IMG/VR virus record: IMGVR_UViG_3300018422_000005
Span: 1 to 39,261 of that record
Source of the DNA: a virus
Length of the DNA stretch: 39,261 nt
Reading direction: 5' to 3' (one strand)
Shown piece after piece: positions 31,067 to 37,465 of the stretch (position 1 is its first letter; the number at the start of each line of letters is the position of its first letter). A program made the translations under genes and the position numbers. The notes under the pieces were generated by a model. It saw only the letters and a program-made list of their open reading frames with translations, ran no database searches and was not told where the DNA came from.

Positions 31067-31665
31067 CCGGTGTTGCCTTTCAAGTCTGCACCGCACTGCG
31101 GGCAGAAGTTCAGAGACCGGAAAGATTGCAGATTCGCACCGCACTGCGGGCAGAAGTTCAGCGAGGTCTTGCGGGAGCGGGGAGCGTTCGCGATGGCGCG
31201 GGAGTTCGAAGGGCGGGGCACGCCGCCTGCGCGGGTGATCGGCTCGGTCGGAAGGGAGAGCTGACCGTTTGTGGGCGGCGCCGCTAGATCGCCGGCAATC
31301 GCGGGGTTCGTGACCCAAGATGAGAGCGTGGATTCAGCGATGCCAGTCTCCTTGCTGATGGCCCGCTGGGTGGTCTCGCCAGCGAGCACGCGCGCGACAA
31401 CGGCGCGCTTCGTCTCGAGCGAGTGGCTGGTGTAGCCACGGTTGCTACGAGTCGAGTTCCAGCCGCGCGCCGCGCGCGCCGCGTCTCCATCGTACGCCGG
31501 GTCGCCGCCGAGCCTCGGATTCATGAGCCAGCGGCGCAGCGTCGTGGCGTCGATCTCGATGTCTCGCGCGACGTGGGCCGCCACCTCGCCGGCCAGCACG
31601 CGCGCAACGACGGCGCGGCGGGTCGCTTCGTCGATCTCGCGGCGCTTGTGGCGCTTGCGGGTCAC
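31063..31665 (-). CDS. double helix-turn-helix, double CPxCG regulator
   Basis: A 200-residue product from GTG 31665 (GTGA overlap). It contains two related HTH units: residues about 13-50 (TRRAVVARVLAGEVAAHVAR, TTLRRWLMNPRL) and 83-122 (TKRAVVARVLAGETTQRAIS, STLSSWVTNPAI). Each resembles transposase- or resolvase-type HTH domains. The C terminus has two nearly identical zinc half-motifs (SLNFCPQCGANLQ and SLNFCPQCGADLK; Cys172, 175, 188, 191). It has no nuclease or recombinase residues, so it is not a transposase but a DNA-binding protein, probably a regulator made by internal duplication. It is the second gene of the leftward operon, next to a shared operator region. The longer frame from 32133 is a shadow. 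Confidence 0.75.
   Translation of the reverse strand: MTRKRHKRREIDEATRRAVVARVLAGEVAAHVARDIEIDATTLRRWLMNPRLGGDPAYDGDAARAARGWNSTRSNRGYTSHSLETKRAVVARVLAGETTQRAISKETGIAESTLSSWVTNPAIAGDLAAPPTNGQLSLPTEPITRAGGVPRPSNSRAIANAPRSRKTSLNFCPQCGANLQSFRSLNFCPQCGADLKGNTG
31088..31161 (+). repeat. 26-bp direct repeat encoding the duplicated zinc motif
   Basis: Identical 26-base copies lie at 31088-31113 and 31136-31161, offset by 48 bases (16 codons). They begin GCACCGCACTGCGGGC on the plus strand. They encode LNFCPQCGA twice on the minus strand. The exact identity at synonymous positions indicates a recent duplication or conversion. Confidence 0.85.
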
Positions 31666-31856
31666 GAGGCGCGCTTCTTGCGCCTCGGCTGCGGCTGGCG
31701 CTCCACCTCGGCGTCTGCCAGGTCGCGGAGCCATGCTGCCGCCGACTTGCCGGCGGCGCTCGCCACGGCGGTGTAGCGCTCTTTCTCGTCCAGTCGGACT
31801 GGAACCTTGATGATCTCGTCGCGGGAGGCTCCCGCGGGGAGGGCGTTTCTGGGCAT
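31662..31856 (-). CDS. ribbon-helix-helix repressor candidate
   Basis: A 64-residue product from ATG 31856. Residues about 14-53 match the Arc/CopG ribbon-helix-helix pattern: strand EIIKVPVRLD, helix KERYTAVASAAGKS, helix AAAWLRDLADAEVE. A basic tail ends RKKRAS. Such dimers bind short palindromic operators through the strand. It is the first gene of the leftward operon and lies next to the divergent promoters, as autorepressors usually do. The proposed -10 box ends six bases before the ATG, so the message may be leaderless, as for lambda cI from PRM. No ribosome site is visible upstream. Confidence 0.75.
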   Translation of the reverse strand: MPRNALPAGASRDEIIKVPVRLDEKERYTAVASAAGKSAAAWLRDLADAEVERQPQPRRKKRAS

Positions 31857-31862
31857 GGGGCG

Positions 31863-31891
31863 AGCCTACCGGGGGGCCAAAGGTTTGTCCA
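31863..31891 (-). promoter_or_regulatory. leftward promoter candidate
   Basis: Read on the minus strand: TGGACA (5 of 6 of TTGACA, 31891-31886), a 17-base spacer, then TAGGCT (31868-31863). The spacer contains CCTTTGGCC, the same motif as in the opposite promoter. Initiation about seven bases later would fall at or next to the ATG of the ribbon-helix-helix gene. Confidence 0.5.
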
Positions 31892-31961
31892 GTTCGGGCC
31901 CGCGGCGGCCGAAGAGGGCCCTGTGACACCGCTTGACGTTTGGCCAAAGGAATGGCCAAAT
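31875..31961. promoter_or_regulatory. GGCCAAA operator set shared by divergent promoters
   Basis: GGCCAAAGG occurs at 31875-31883 (inside the leftward promoter spacer) and at 31942-31950 (inside the rightward spacer). A third GGCCAAA lies at 31954-31960. The two rightward copies are palindromic or nearly so (TTTGGCCAAA). This is the arrangement expected of a bidirectional switch controlled by one dimeric repressor, for which the adjacent ribbon-helix-helix protein is the natural candidate. Confidence 0.5.
31933..31961 (+). promoter_or_regulatory. rightward early promoter candidate with operator in the spacer
   Basis: TTGACG (31933-31938, 5 of 6), a 17-base spacer, and CCAAAT (31956-31961) preceded by TGG as an extended -10. 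The spacer holds the palindrome TTTGGCCAAA (31939-31948), and a second copy, ATGGCCAAAT (31952-31961), covers the -10 box. The centres are 13 bases apart. A repressor on these sites would block polymerase directly. It should drive the genes from 31989 onward. Confidence 0.55.
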
Positions 31962-31988
31962 GGCGTTGTGGGGACGAAAGGGCAGGCG

Positions 31989-32342
31989 ATGACGAAGCGA
32001 GCGGCGAACGCGGTCCACTTGATCCTCGGCAACCGGCCGCTGTGTGGGGCCAAGCGCCCGAACGGTGGGCTGCACGGTGCCAAGCCTGGCAGCGGCTACG
32101 AGAGCGCAGTCGACTGCGAGCGCTGCCGAGCATCGGTGGCCCGCATGGCTCCGAAGCGCGCGCGAGAGAAGGCGAGCGACGCGACGGCGGCAGCCAGCCA
32201 GGAGATCAGCCGGTTGCTGCCGCTGCTCGACGACAAGGTGAGCCGGTCGGTCGACGCGGGGCTGAAGGGCGACTGGGGCCACGTCGGCGACCTGAACGAG
32301 ATTGTGAGCAAGCTGAAGCAGCTTGTCGGCGAGGAGGGCTGA
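31989..32342 (+). CDS. early hypothetical protein with Cys motifs
   Basis: A 117-residue product. ATG 31989 lies just downstream of the promoter and has GGGCAGG before it; the longer in-frame GTG at 31923 would start upstream of the promoter. The N-terminal part (VHLILGNRPLCGAKRPNG; SAVDCERCRASVAR) has a zinc-like CxxC. The C-terminal part is helical (EISRLLPLLDDKVSRSVDAG; LNEIVSKLKQLVGEEG). As the first rightward early gene it may be a regulator; no family is recognised. Confidence 0.65.
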   Translation: MTKRAANAVHLILGNRPLCGAKRPNGGLHGAKPGSGYESAVDCERCRASVARMAPKRAREKASDATAAASQEISRLLPLLDDKVSRSVDAGLKGDWGHVGDLNEIVSKLKQLVGEEG

Positions 32343-32344
32343 CC

Positions 32345-32656
32345 ATGACGAAGACGGTGGGACGGGGCGACGCGGCGAGCAACAGCATGCTCGCGGACCT
32401 TCGGGCGGCGCGGGCGGTGCGGCGGGCGACGAAGCGGGCGGAGCAGCACGGGCGCCAGGGATTCGAGCTGGGATTCGCGGCGAGCGACAACCCGCACACG
32501 GCGGGCACGCCCGAGGCGGCGGCTTGGGAGCGGGGGTGGGAGGATCAGCGCAACTGCAGCGACGAGGCGATGCTGCAGCGGCGGGTGCGCGCGATCGAGC
32601 GCAACGAGCAGGACGCCCTGCCCCCGCACAGCCCCTGGGCGAAGGGGGACGCCTGA
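32345..32656 (+). CDS. early hypothetical protein
   Basis: A 103-residue product from ATG 32345, two bases after the previous stop. Arg/Ala-rich helix (ADLRAARAVRRATKRAEQHG), then FELGFAASDNPHTAGTPEAA and AAWERGWEDQRN, and a polar tail. The GxxxGTPEAxAWERGW part resembles small ribosome modulation factor-like pieces seen in phages (single Trp, Gly-rich turn). No firm assignment is possible. Confidence 0.55.
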   Translation: MTKTVGRGDAASNSMLADLRAARAVRRATKRAEQHGRQGFELGFAASDNPHTAGTPEAAAWERGWEDQRNCSDEAMLQRRVRAIERNEQDALPPHSPWAKGDA

Positions 32657-33087
32657 TGCCGATGAACAGACCGACCACGGTGCGCCTCGGTGAGCGCCAG
32701 AAGGACGCGCTCTCGTCGCTTGTGCGCGAGGGCAGCTTCCGCCACGGCGGGCACTGGACGATCGGCACCCGCAGCATCGCTCAACGCATAATGGAGTCGC
32801 TCGAGCGCGCGGGCATGGCGCGCAAGCAGGGCAGGATCTTGATGCCGGCCACCCGGCGCGGCGAGGCGCGCTCGGTGACGGAGTGGGTCCCGACCGACGA
32901 GGGCCGCGCGCTCGGCGAGTCCTGGGAGGCCGAGCGCAAGCGCCGACGCGCAGAGAACGACCGCGTGTGTGCGGAGATCGCCCGGAAGGCTCGCCCCGGG
33001 CAACTGCGCGCACAGATCGCGTATCTCACGAAGCAACTGGCCGAGGCAGAGGCGGAGCTCGCCGGCCTCGATGAGGGGGACGCCTGA
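32656..33087 (+). CDS. winged-helix-like early protein with coiled-coil tail
   Basis: A 143-residue product from ATG 32656 (TGATG junction). Residues 8-95 read like a winged helix: RLGERQKDALSSLVREG, RSIAQRIMESLERAGMAR, then a wing and VPTDEGRALGESW. Residues 95-140 form a charged coiled coil (LRAQIAYLTKQLAEAEAELA). It could be a MarR-like DNA-binding regulator or a structural helper of the recombination genes. The fold is inferred from pattern only. Confidence 0.6.
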   Translation: MPMNRPTTVRLGERQKDALSSLVREGSFRHGGHWTIGTRSIAQRIMESLERAGMARKQGRILMPATRRGEARSVTEWVPTDEGRALGESWEAERKRRRAENDRVCAEIARKARPGQLRAQIAYLTKQLAEAEAELAGLDEGDA

Positions 33088-33443
33088 TGAACGTCAACGC
33101 GTACCTGCTCGTGCAGGTGGTCATCGACGAGGTGCGCCGCAAGCCTGCGCTGCTCGATCTTCCGCTGAGCGGCGTGCTGGACGCGATCTACCGCGCTTGC
33201 CCGCCCGGCGTGCATCTCGAAGGCGGCCCGCTTGCCTTCTGTCTGCGGCAGGAGTTCGGCACGCTGCTGCGCAAGTACCGCGCGCTCGAAGAGGTGGAGA
33301 CTGACGATGATGAGGCGATTTGTCACTGCGGCCACGCGAAGGCGTGGCACATGGCCGAGCGCTGCTTGGTGAACGCTTCCGACATGTCGCAACCGCGCTG
33401 CGGTTGCGAGGGATTCACGCGAGACGAGGAGGCTACTCGATGA
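33087..33443 (+). CDS. early protein with C-terminal zinc motif
   Basis: A 118-residue product from ATG 33087 (TGATG junction). The N-terminal 70 residues form a helical domain (AYLLVQVVIDEVRRKPALLD; LAFCLRQEFGTLLRKY). The C-terminal part, EAICHCGHAKAWHMAERC and CGCEGFTRDE, is a Cys/His-rich zinc site of the kind (CxCGHxxxxH) found in small phage proteins. It overlaps the exonuclease gene by four bases, so the two are co-translated; the function is unknown. Confidence 0.6.
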   Translation: MNVNAYLLVQVVIDEVRRKPALLDLPLSGVLDAIYRACPPGVHLEGGPLAFCLRQEFGTLLRKYRALEEVETDDDEAICHCGHAKAWHMAERCLVNASDMSQPRCGCEGFTRDEEATR

Positions 33444-34357
33444 GTTTCGTACGTCTGTGCGGCACCGACGACCGCGCCGCCTGGCTGAAGGCGCGGCGCA
33501 CCGGGCTCGGCGCGTCCGAGGCGCCCGCCCTGTTCGGGATCGGATTCCGGTCCCTGCTCGAGCACTACCTAGAGAAGACCGGTGACGAGCCCGAGGGCGA
33601 TGAGCCCGAGGAGGAGAGCGAGGTGCTGCGCTGGGGGCGCCTGCTGGAGCCGCTCATCCTGAACGAGTTCTCGCGCGAGACCGGCCGGCGCGTGGAGCAC
33701 GGCGGCCAGCTCCTGCGCTCGCGCGAGCACCCCTGGATGCTCTGCACGCTCGACGCCGAGCAGTTCTGCCCGAAGCGCAAGACGCCCGGGATCGTGGAGG
33801 GCAAGGCCACGCGCTGGCTCGCCGGCGAGTGGCTCGAAGGCGAGGTGCCGCGAAGGATCTGGATCCAGGTGCAGCAGCAGCTCGCGGTGACCGGGCGCTC
33901 GTGGGGCTCGGTGTGCGTGCTGCTCTTCGGCTCGCAGTTCCTCTGGAGCGACATCGAGCGCGACGACACGTTCATCAACGAGGCGCTGATCTCGGCCGGC
34001 GCCGACTTCTGGAAGCGGGTGCAGGAGCGACGGCCGTGCCCGCCCGACGGCACCGACAGCGCGCGCAAGGCGCTGCAGCGGCTCTACCCGGAGCACGTGC
34101 CCGGGAAGGTCGTGAACCTCGGCGGGGAGCTGGTCGAGTTCGACGGCGAGCTGCAGGCGCTGGAGAAGGACGCGAAAGCGATCAAGAGCCGAATCGACCA
34201 CATCAAGCAGTCGCTCTGCATGGCCATCGGCGACGCCGAGTTCGGCGCCCTTGCCAACGGCGTCACTTACAGCCACAAACTCCAGCACCGCGGCGCGTAC
34301 ACGGCGGAGGCAACCAGCTTCCGCGTGCTGCGCCGACACGCACCGAAGGGAAGGTAG
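33440..34357 (+). CDS. YqaJ-type viral recombinase exonuclease
   Basis: A 305-residue PD-(D/E)XK nuclease of the YqaJ / lambda exonuclease family, which degrades the 5' strand of duplex ends to expose single strands for annealing. Visible motifs: RRTGLGASEAPALFG (residues 20-33), LRWGRLLEPLILNEF with Glu70, LCTLDAEQF with Asp105, IVEGKATRW with Glu120 and Lys122, and QVQQQLAVTG with Gln144-147. The C-terminal third (LVEFDGELQALEKDAKAIKS) is a helical region common in this family. It is directly followed by recT, forming a two-component recombination system like Red or RecE/RecT. ATG 33440 overlaps the previous gene (ATGA), with GAGGAGG upstream. Confidence 0.92.
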   Translation: MSFVRLCGTDDRAAWLKARRTGLGASEAPALFGIGFRSLLEHYLEKTGDEPEGDEPEEESEVLRWGRLLEPLILNEFSRETGRRVEHGGQLLRSREHPWMLCTLDAEQFCPKRKTPGIVEGKATRWLAGEWLEGEVPRRIWIQVQQQLAVTGRSWGSVCVLLFGSQFLWSDIERDDTFINEALISAGADFWKRVQERRPCPPDGTDSARKALQRLYPEHVPGKVVNLGGELVEFDGELQALEKDAKAIKSRIDHIKQSLCMAIGDAEFGALANGVTYSHKLQHRGAYTAEATSFRVLRRHAPKGR

Positions 34358-34362
34358 CCAGA

Positions 34363-35412
34363 GTGGCCGAGATGAAGAGGAAGCCCGCGCCGACGGCGCA
34401 GGGCGGTGGAAGCGGGAAGGGCCCGGAGGACGAGGACAAGAGCGGCGTGATCGCCATGCTCTCGCAGCCGAAGATGATCGCGCAGCTCCGCAACGCGCTG
34501 CCCCGGCACGTGACGCCGGAGCGGCTCACGCGCATCGTGCTCACGAACCTGCGCATGACGCCCGACCTGCAGCGGTGTACGCAGGCGTCTCTGCTCGGGG
34601 CGATCATGCAGGCGGCGCAGCTCGGGCTGGAGCCCGGCGTGCTCGGCCAGTGCTACCTCGTGCCCTACCGACGGCGCTTCCGCGATCCGAGGACCGACAC
34701 GTGGCAGGAGGAGATGCTCGCGCAGCTCATCATCGGCTACCGAGGCATGGCGCAGCTCGCCTGGCGCTCGGCGCTGGTGCGGTCGATCGCTGCGCGCGCG
34801 GTGTACGAGGGGGACTTCTTCCTCTTCGACTACGGCGAGGACACGCTACAGCACCGGCCGAACGACGAGGACGACCCGGACAAGATCACGCACGTCTACG
34901 CCGTGGTGAATACCACGAGCGGCGGGCGCCTCTGGGACGTGATGACGCGGGCTGCGGTCGAGAAGGTGCGCGGGCGGTCCGCTGCCGCTGCATCGGGCAA
35001 GAAGGGCCCCTGGGACAGCGACTACGCGGAGATGGCGAAGAAGACCGTGCTGCGGCGGCTGTTCAAGCTGGCGCCGCAGAGCGCGGAGATGCAGACCGCG
35101 CTCGGGCTCGAAGACCAGGCGGACACCGGGGACAAGCAGACGTTCGAGATCGACATCCCGATGGACGAGTACACCGTGGACCGGGCGCCTGCGGCCGGGC
35201 CGACGCCGACGGCGCCTGACGACGTGCCGACGAGGATGCAGCTCGACGTGACCATCAACGAGCGGGCGGAGGAGTTCACGAATCCGGAGCGCGCGCGCGG
35301 GCAGATCATCGCGGTGCTGGAGCGGGAGTTCGGTCCGCTGCGCGAGCTGGCGGGGGAGAAGCTGCGCGAGGCGCTGGCGGAGGCGTCGATCGTCAAGGTG
35401 GACGTTTCCTAG
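34363..35412 (+). CDS. recT: RecT-family single-strand annealing protein
   Basis: A 349-residue protein that coats the strands exposed by the exonuclease and pairs complementary sequences. Family hallmarks are clear: LTRIVLTNLRMTPDLQRCTQ, LLGAIMQAAQLGLEPGVLGQ, CYLVPYRRRF, AQLIIGYRGMAQLAWRS and TVLRRLFKLAPQS. The N-terminal 25 residues are a flexible Gly/Lys tail. After residue 260 there is a family-variable tail (NERAEEFTNPERARGQIIAV) that may bind partners. The start is GTG 34363, 5 bases after the exonuclease stop; ATG 34372 is the alternative. Confidence 0.95.
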   Translation: MAEMKRKPAPTAQGGGSGKGPEDEDKSGVIAMLSQPKMIAQLRNALPRHVTPERLTRIVLTNLRMTPDLQRCTQASLLGAIMQAAQLGLEPGVLGQCYLVPYRRRFRDPRTDTWQEEMLAQLIIGYRGMAQLAWRSALVRSIAARAVYEGDFFLFDYGEDTLQHRPNDEDDPDKITHVYAVVNTTSGGRLWDVMTRAAVEKVRGRSAAAASGKKGPWDSDYAEMAKKTVLRRLFKLAPQSAEMQTALGLEDQADTGDKQTFEIDIPMDEYTVDRAPAAGPTPTAPDDVPTRMQLDVTINERAEEFTNPERARGQIIAVLEREFGPLRELAGEKLREALAEASIVKVDVS

Positions 35413-35655
35413 ATGGCCACGCGCGCAGAGATCGAGGCCGCGCTGGCGATGCGCGAGCGGAGCGCGCTGCACGCGGTCGACTCCGGGGAGCGCAGCGACG
35501 TCGCGACGATGCGCTTTCTCCTGTCCGCCCTGCAGGAGCGGGACGAGCTGCTGCTGGAGGCGGCGCCCTACGTGGACTCTGCGACCGGCGACGGTGAAGA
35601 GGCTGGGCAGCTTGCCTTGCGCATCCGCGCGCTGCTGGAACGAGGTGGGGCGTGA
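35413..35655 (+). CDS. small helical early protein
   Basis: An 80-residue product from ATG 35413, directly abutting the recT stop. It is all helical and acidic (AEIEAALAMRERSALHAVDS; TMRFLLSALQERDELLLEAA). It is coupled to the next gene by GTGA. No motif is recognised; it may be an accessory of the recombination genes. Confidence 0.6.
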   Translation: MATRAEIEAALAMRERSALHAVDSGERSDVATMRFLLSALQERDELLLEAAPYVDSATGDGEEAGQLALRIRALLERGGA

Positions 35656-36308
35656 GCCCGTACAAGCTGTGTAAGCATGGCAAGTGGGATAGCTGCGCAC
35701 ACTGCGCCGAGCTCGCGCGCGTCCGGCGAGACATGGAGGACTGCGCGTATCAGCGCACGCTGCTCACGTCCGAGCGCGACGCCCTCCGGGCGGAGAACCA
35801 GCGCTTGGCGGACCGCATCTGCGCGTTGGAGGGCCACCCGGGCGCGCACGCCGCTTGGCCGGTCTGTACGTACCAGCGCGAGCGCGACGCCCTGCGGGCG
35901 GAGCTGGAGCGCTTCACGCGCATGGTATCCGAGGGCTCGGTCGAGCTGGCGGCGCAGGTCGCGCACACGCTGGCGGCAAGGCGGGATGCAGACGCCCTGC
36001 GGCAGGAGATGGAGCGAGCCAAGGCGTCCGCCGTCTGGCAGCGCAACGCTCGGCTCCGCGTGCGCTGCAGCGACGAGGCAGGAATCTACGAGTGCGCCCA
36101 CGACAAGCCGTGCGAGATGTGCGTCCTGCGGGCGCTGGTCGCGGAGCTGGAGGCCGCGCTGAGGCCGTACCTCGTCGGCGGGTGCGGCCGGTGCGACACC
36201 GAGAGCGGCGACGTGTCGATCGACTGTCACACGTACGCAGATGCGGACGAGCCGTGCACGTGCCCGTGTCACGCCGCCCGCGCCGCCCTCGGCACGGAGC
36301 GGACGTGA
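35652..36308 (+). CDS. coiled-coil protein flanked by zinc motifs
   Basis: A 218-residue product from GTG 35652 (GTGA overlap). N-terminal zinc-like start YKLCKHGKWDSCAHC; a coiled coil over residues 25-150 with ERDALRAENQRLADRICALE and ERDALRAELERFTRMV, the ERDALRAE unit occurring twice; and a Cys-rich C terminus (KPCEMCVLRALV; GGCGRCDTESGDVS; EPCTCPCHAA). I have seen similar ERDALRAE coiled-coil genes in many phages, where they vary in length and have no known function. An oligomeric scaffold or nucleic-acid-bridging role is guesswork. Confidence 0.65.
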   Translation: MSPYKLCKHGKWDSCAHCAELARVRRDMEDCAYQRTLLTSERDALRAENQRLADRICALEGHPGAHAAWPVCTYQRERDALRAELERFTRMVSEGSVELAAQVAHTLAARRDADALRQEMERAKASAVWQRNARLRVRCSDEAGIYECAHDKPCEMCVLRALVAELEAALRPYLVGGCGRCDTESGDVSIDCHTYADADEPCTCPCHAARAALGTERT

Positions 36309-36478
36309 GCGCCGAGCTCGACCGCATGGTGCTGGAGGCGCGCGACCGTTACCGCACCGCGTACACGAAGTGGATGCGCACGAAGAACGGGAGCGACGTC
36401 CAGGCGCGCGTGGACGCGCACGACGAGCTGGCAGCGGCCGAACGCGCGCTGCTGGAGATCGGGAGGAGGGAACGGTGA
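36305..36478 (+). CDS. small helical early protein
   Basis: A 57-residue product from GTG 36305 (GTGA overlap). All helix with charged faces (AELDRMVLEARDRYRTAY; DAHDELAAAERALLEIGR). Short enough to fall under usual thresholds but tightly coupled on both sides. The function is unknown. Confidence 0.5.
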   Translation: MSAELDRMVLEARDRYRTAYTKWMRTKNGSDVQARVDAHDELAAAERALLEIGRRER

Positions 36479-36660
36479 AGCTCAAGATGCTGGAGCTGGA
36501 AGTGGAGCGCGTGAACGACGTGGCGATCGAGATCCGGCAGGCGGATCCGACCGGCTGCTCCGACACGCCCATTACCATCGAGGTGACGCCCGAGCAGGTG
36601 CCGTTCCTGATCGAGTGGCTGCGCGAGGCGGCGCTCGATCGCAGGCCGGATCCGCAGTAA
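36475..36660 (+). CDS. small alpha/beta early protein
   Basis: A 61-residue product from GTG 36475 (GTGA overlap) with the strong ribosome site GGGAGGAGGG just upstream. Two beta strands (LKMLELEVERVNDVAIEI; PITIEVTPEQV) and a C-terminal helix (PFLIEWLREAAL). A small compact domain of unknown role; last gene before a hairpin-bearing gap. Confidence 0.55.
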   Translation: MKLKMLELEVERVNDVAIEIRQADPTGCSDTPITIEVTPEQVPFLIEWLREAALDRRPDPQ

Positions 36661-36691
36661 CGCTCGCCGCGCCGCGCCCCCTCAACCTGCC

Positions 36692-36724
36692 CGCCCTCCT
36701 GCCGATGCATCGGGCAGGAGGGCG
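36692..36724 (+). promoter_or_regulatory. 12-bp hairpin that buries the next gene's Shine-Dalgarno
   Basis: CGCCCTCCTGCC (36692-36703) pairs perfectly with GGCAGGAGGGCG (36713-36724). The right arm contains AGGAGG (36717-36722), the ribosome site for ATG 36730. The 9-base loop starts with the palindrome GATGCATC. Folding would hide the site; it could also terminate the upstream transcript. The remaining bases of this 69-base gap show nothing else. Confidence 0.65.
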
Positions 36725-36729
36725 TGGGC

Positions 36730-37023
36730 ATGGCGCAGGACGGGATCCCGAACGGGAACGGGAATGGACGCTCGCCGTCGAGCACGGCCCGCCGCGCCGC
36801 GTCGCACACCGTCGTGTCGGGCCAGGTCGTCGGTGTCGCCAAGCTGCTCGAGGGATTCGGCCTCGACCCGCTGCAGGCGTACGTGTGCGCGCTCGGCTAC
36901 GGCGCCGTGATGGGCGCGGCCGGGAAGGTCGCGCGCGACGCGCTGCACGAGCACGAGACCGGCGTGGTGCGCATGGACGCGTTCGGGCTGTTCCTCGCAA
37001 ACCTGTTCGCGGCGCTCGGCTGA
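36730..37023 (+). CDS. small membrane-associated protein under hairpin control, holin-like candidate
   Basis: A 97-residue product. ATG 36730 is 7 bases after AGGAGG; GTG 36724 is in frame but too close to it. The first 25 residues are polar (NGNGNGRSPSSTARRAAS). A moderately hydrophobic segment (AYVCALGYGAVMGAAGKV) and a second amphipathic one (AFGLFLANLFAALG) follow. Two short hydrophobic helices, a hidden ribosome site and the next gene being a membrane-anchored protein fit a holin, a class that is tightly timed, but no holin family is recognised. Confidence 0.5.
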   Translation: MAQDGIPNGNGNGRSPSSTARRAASHTVVSGQVVGVAKLLEGFGLDPLQAYVCALGYGAVMGAAGKVARDALHEHETGVVRMDAFGLFLANLFAALG

Positions 37024-37220
37024 TGCGACGGCAGGTCGCGATCGGGGCGGTGTGGCTCGCGCTCGCCATGGCGTTCGGTGGCCTAGTGCTCCTCGAGCTC
37101 CAGCAGCGACGGCTCGGCTCGGCCCGCGCGGCGGTGCTGGGGCGCTGTGCGCAGCTGGATCCCGAGGAGCGCGCGTGCTGCCTGGGGCAGGTGCGGGCGG
37201 AGTACTTCGCGCCGCTGTAG
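37023..37220 (+). CDS. N-terminally anchored small protein, spanin-like candidate
   Basis: A 65-residue product from ATG 37023 (TGATG junction). N-terminal membrane span (IGAVWLALAMAFGGLVLL), then a charged helix (ELQQRRLGSARAAVLGR) and three cysteines (CAQLDPEERACCLGQV). The topology is that of inner-membrane spanins (Rz-like), but it is short and lacks a long periplasmic coiled coil. Coupling to the preceding membrane gene suggests a joint role in envelope disruption. This is a moderate inference. Confidence 0.5.
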   Translation: MRRQVAIGAVWLALAMAFGGLVLLELQQRRLGSARAAVLGRCAQLDPEERACCLGQVRAEYFAPL

Positions 37221-37225
37221 CGACT

Positions 37226-37465
37226 TCCGGCCATCGGTCGGGCTATGCTGGCCGGATCACCGAGGGGGGTGATGTTGGATTCCGCCACCGCCGTTAAAAG
37301 CGAACGGCCCCCGCCAAGGGGCCGAACGCGCATCACTCTGAGGGGCAGTGCATTCCGCGGAACGCAGCGACAGGATAGCTGCGTTCCGGCTGGGCTGTCT
37401 ACCCTTGAACGTGTCGGATCCGCTACGGGCGTAGCGCTGCACCCCCCTCGCAATTGCTGGGGGTG
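37226..37465 (+). promoter_or_regulatory. structured leader with six inverted repeats before the replication gene
   Basis: This gene-free stretch of about 240 bases carries perfect inverted repeats: TCCGGCCA-N15-TGGCCGGA (37226-37256), ATCACC-N6-GGTGAT (37256-37273), CGGCCCC-N6-GGGGCCG (37305-37324), CGGAACGCAGC-N9-GCTGCGTTCCG (37358-37388; overlapped by TTCCGCGGAA at 37353), CGCTACG-GG-CGTAGCG (37421-37436) and CACCCCC-N12-GGGGGTG (37440-37465). The last covers the likely ribosome site of the O-like gene. TATGCT at 37244-37249 is a possible -10 without a good -35. On the minus strand the third hairpin is followed by CTTTTAA, weakly terminator-like. Confidence 0.6.

Noticed and set aside
31063-31665. 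Transposase or IS-related gene
   Set aside because: The HTH units resemble transposase HTHs, but there is no DDE or other catalytic domain, no terminal inverted repeats and no target duplication. The gene sits in a coupled phage operon.
31666-32133. Upstream extension of the double-HTH gene into the divergent region
   Set aside because: The extension would pass through the RHH gene and both promoters in another frame. The GTG at 31665 keeps the 4-base overlap used by the whole operon.
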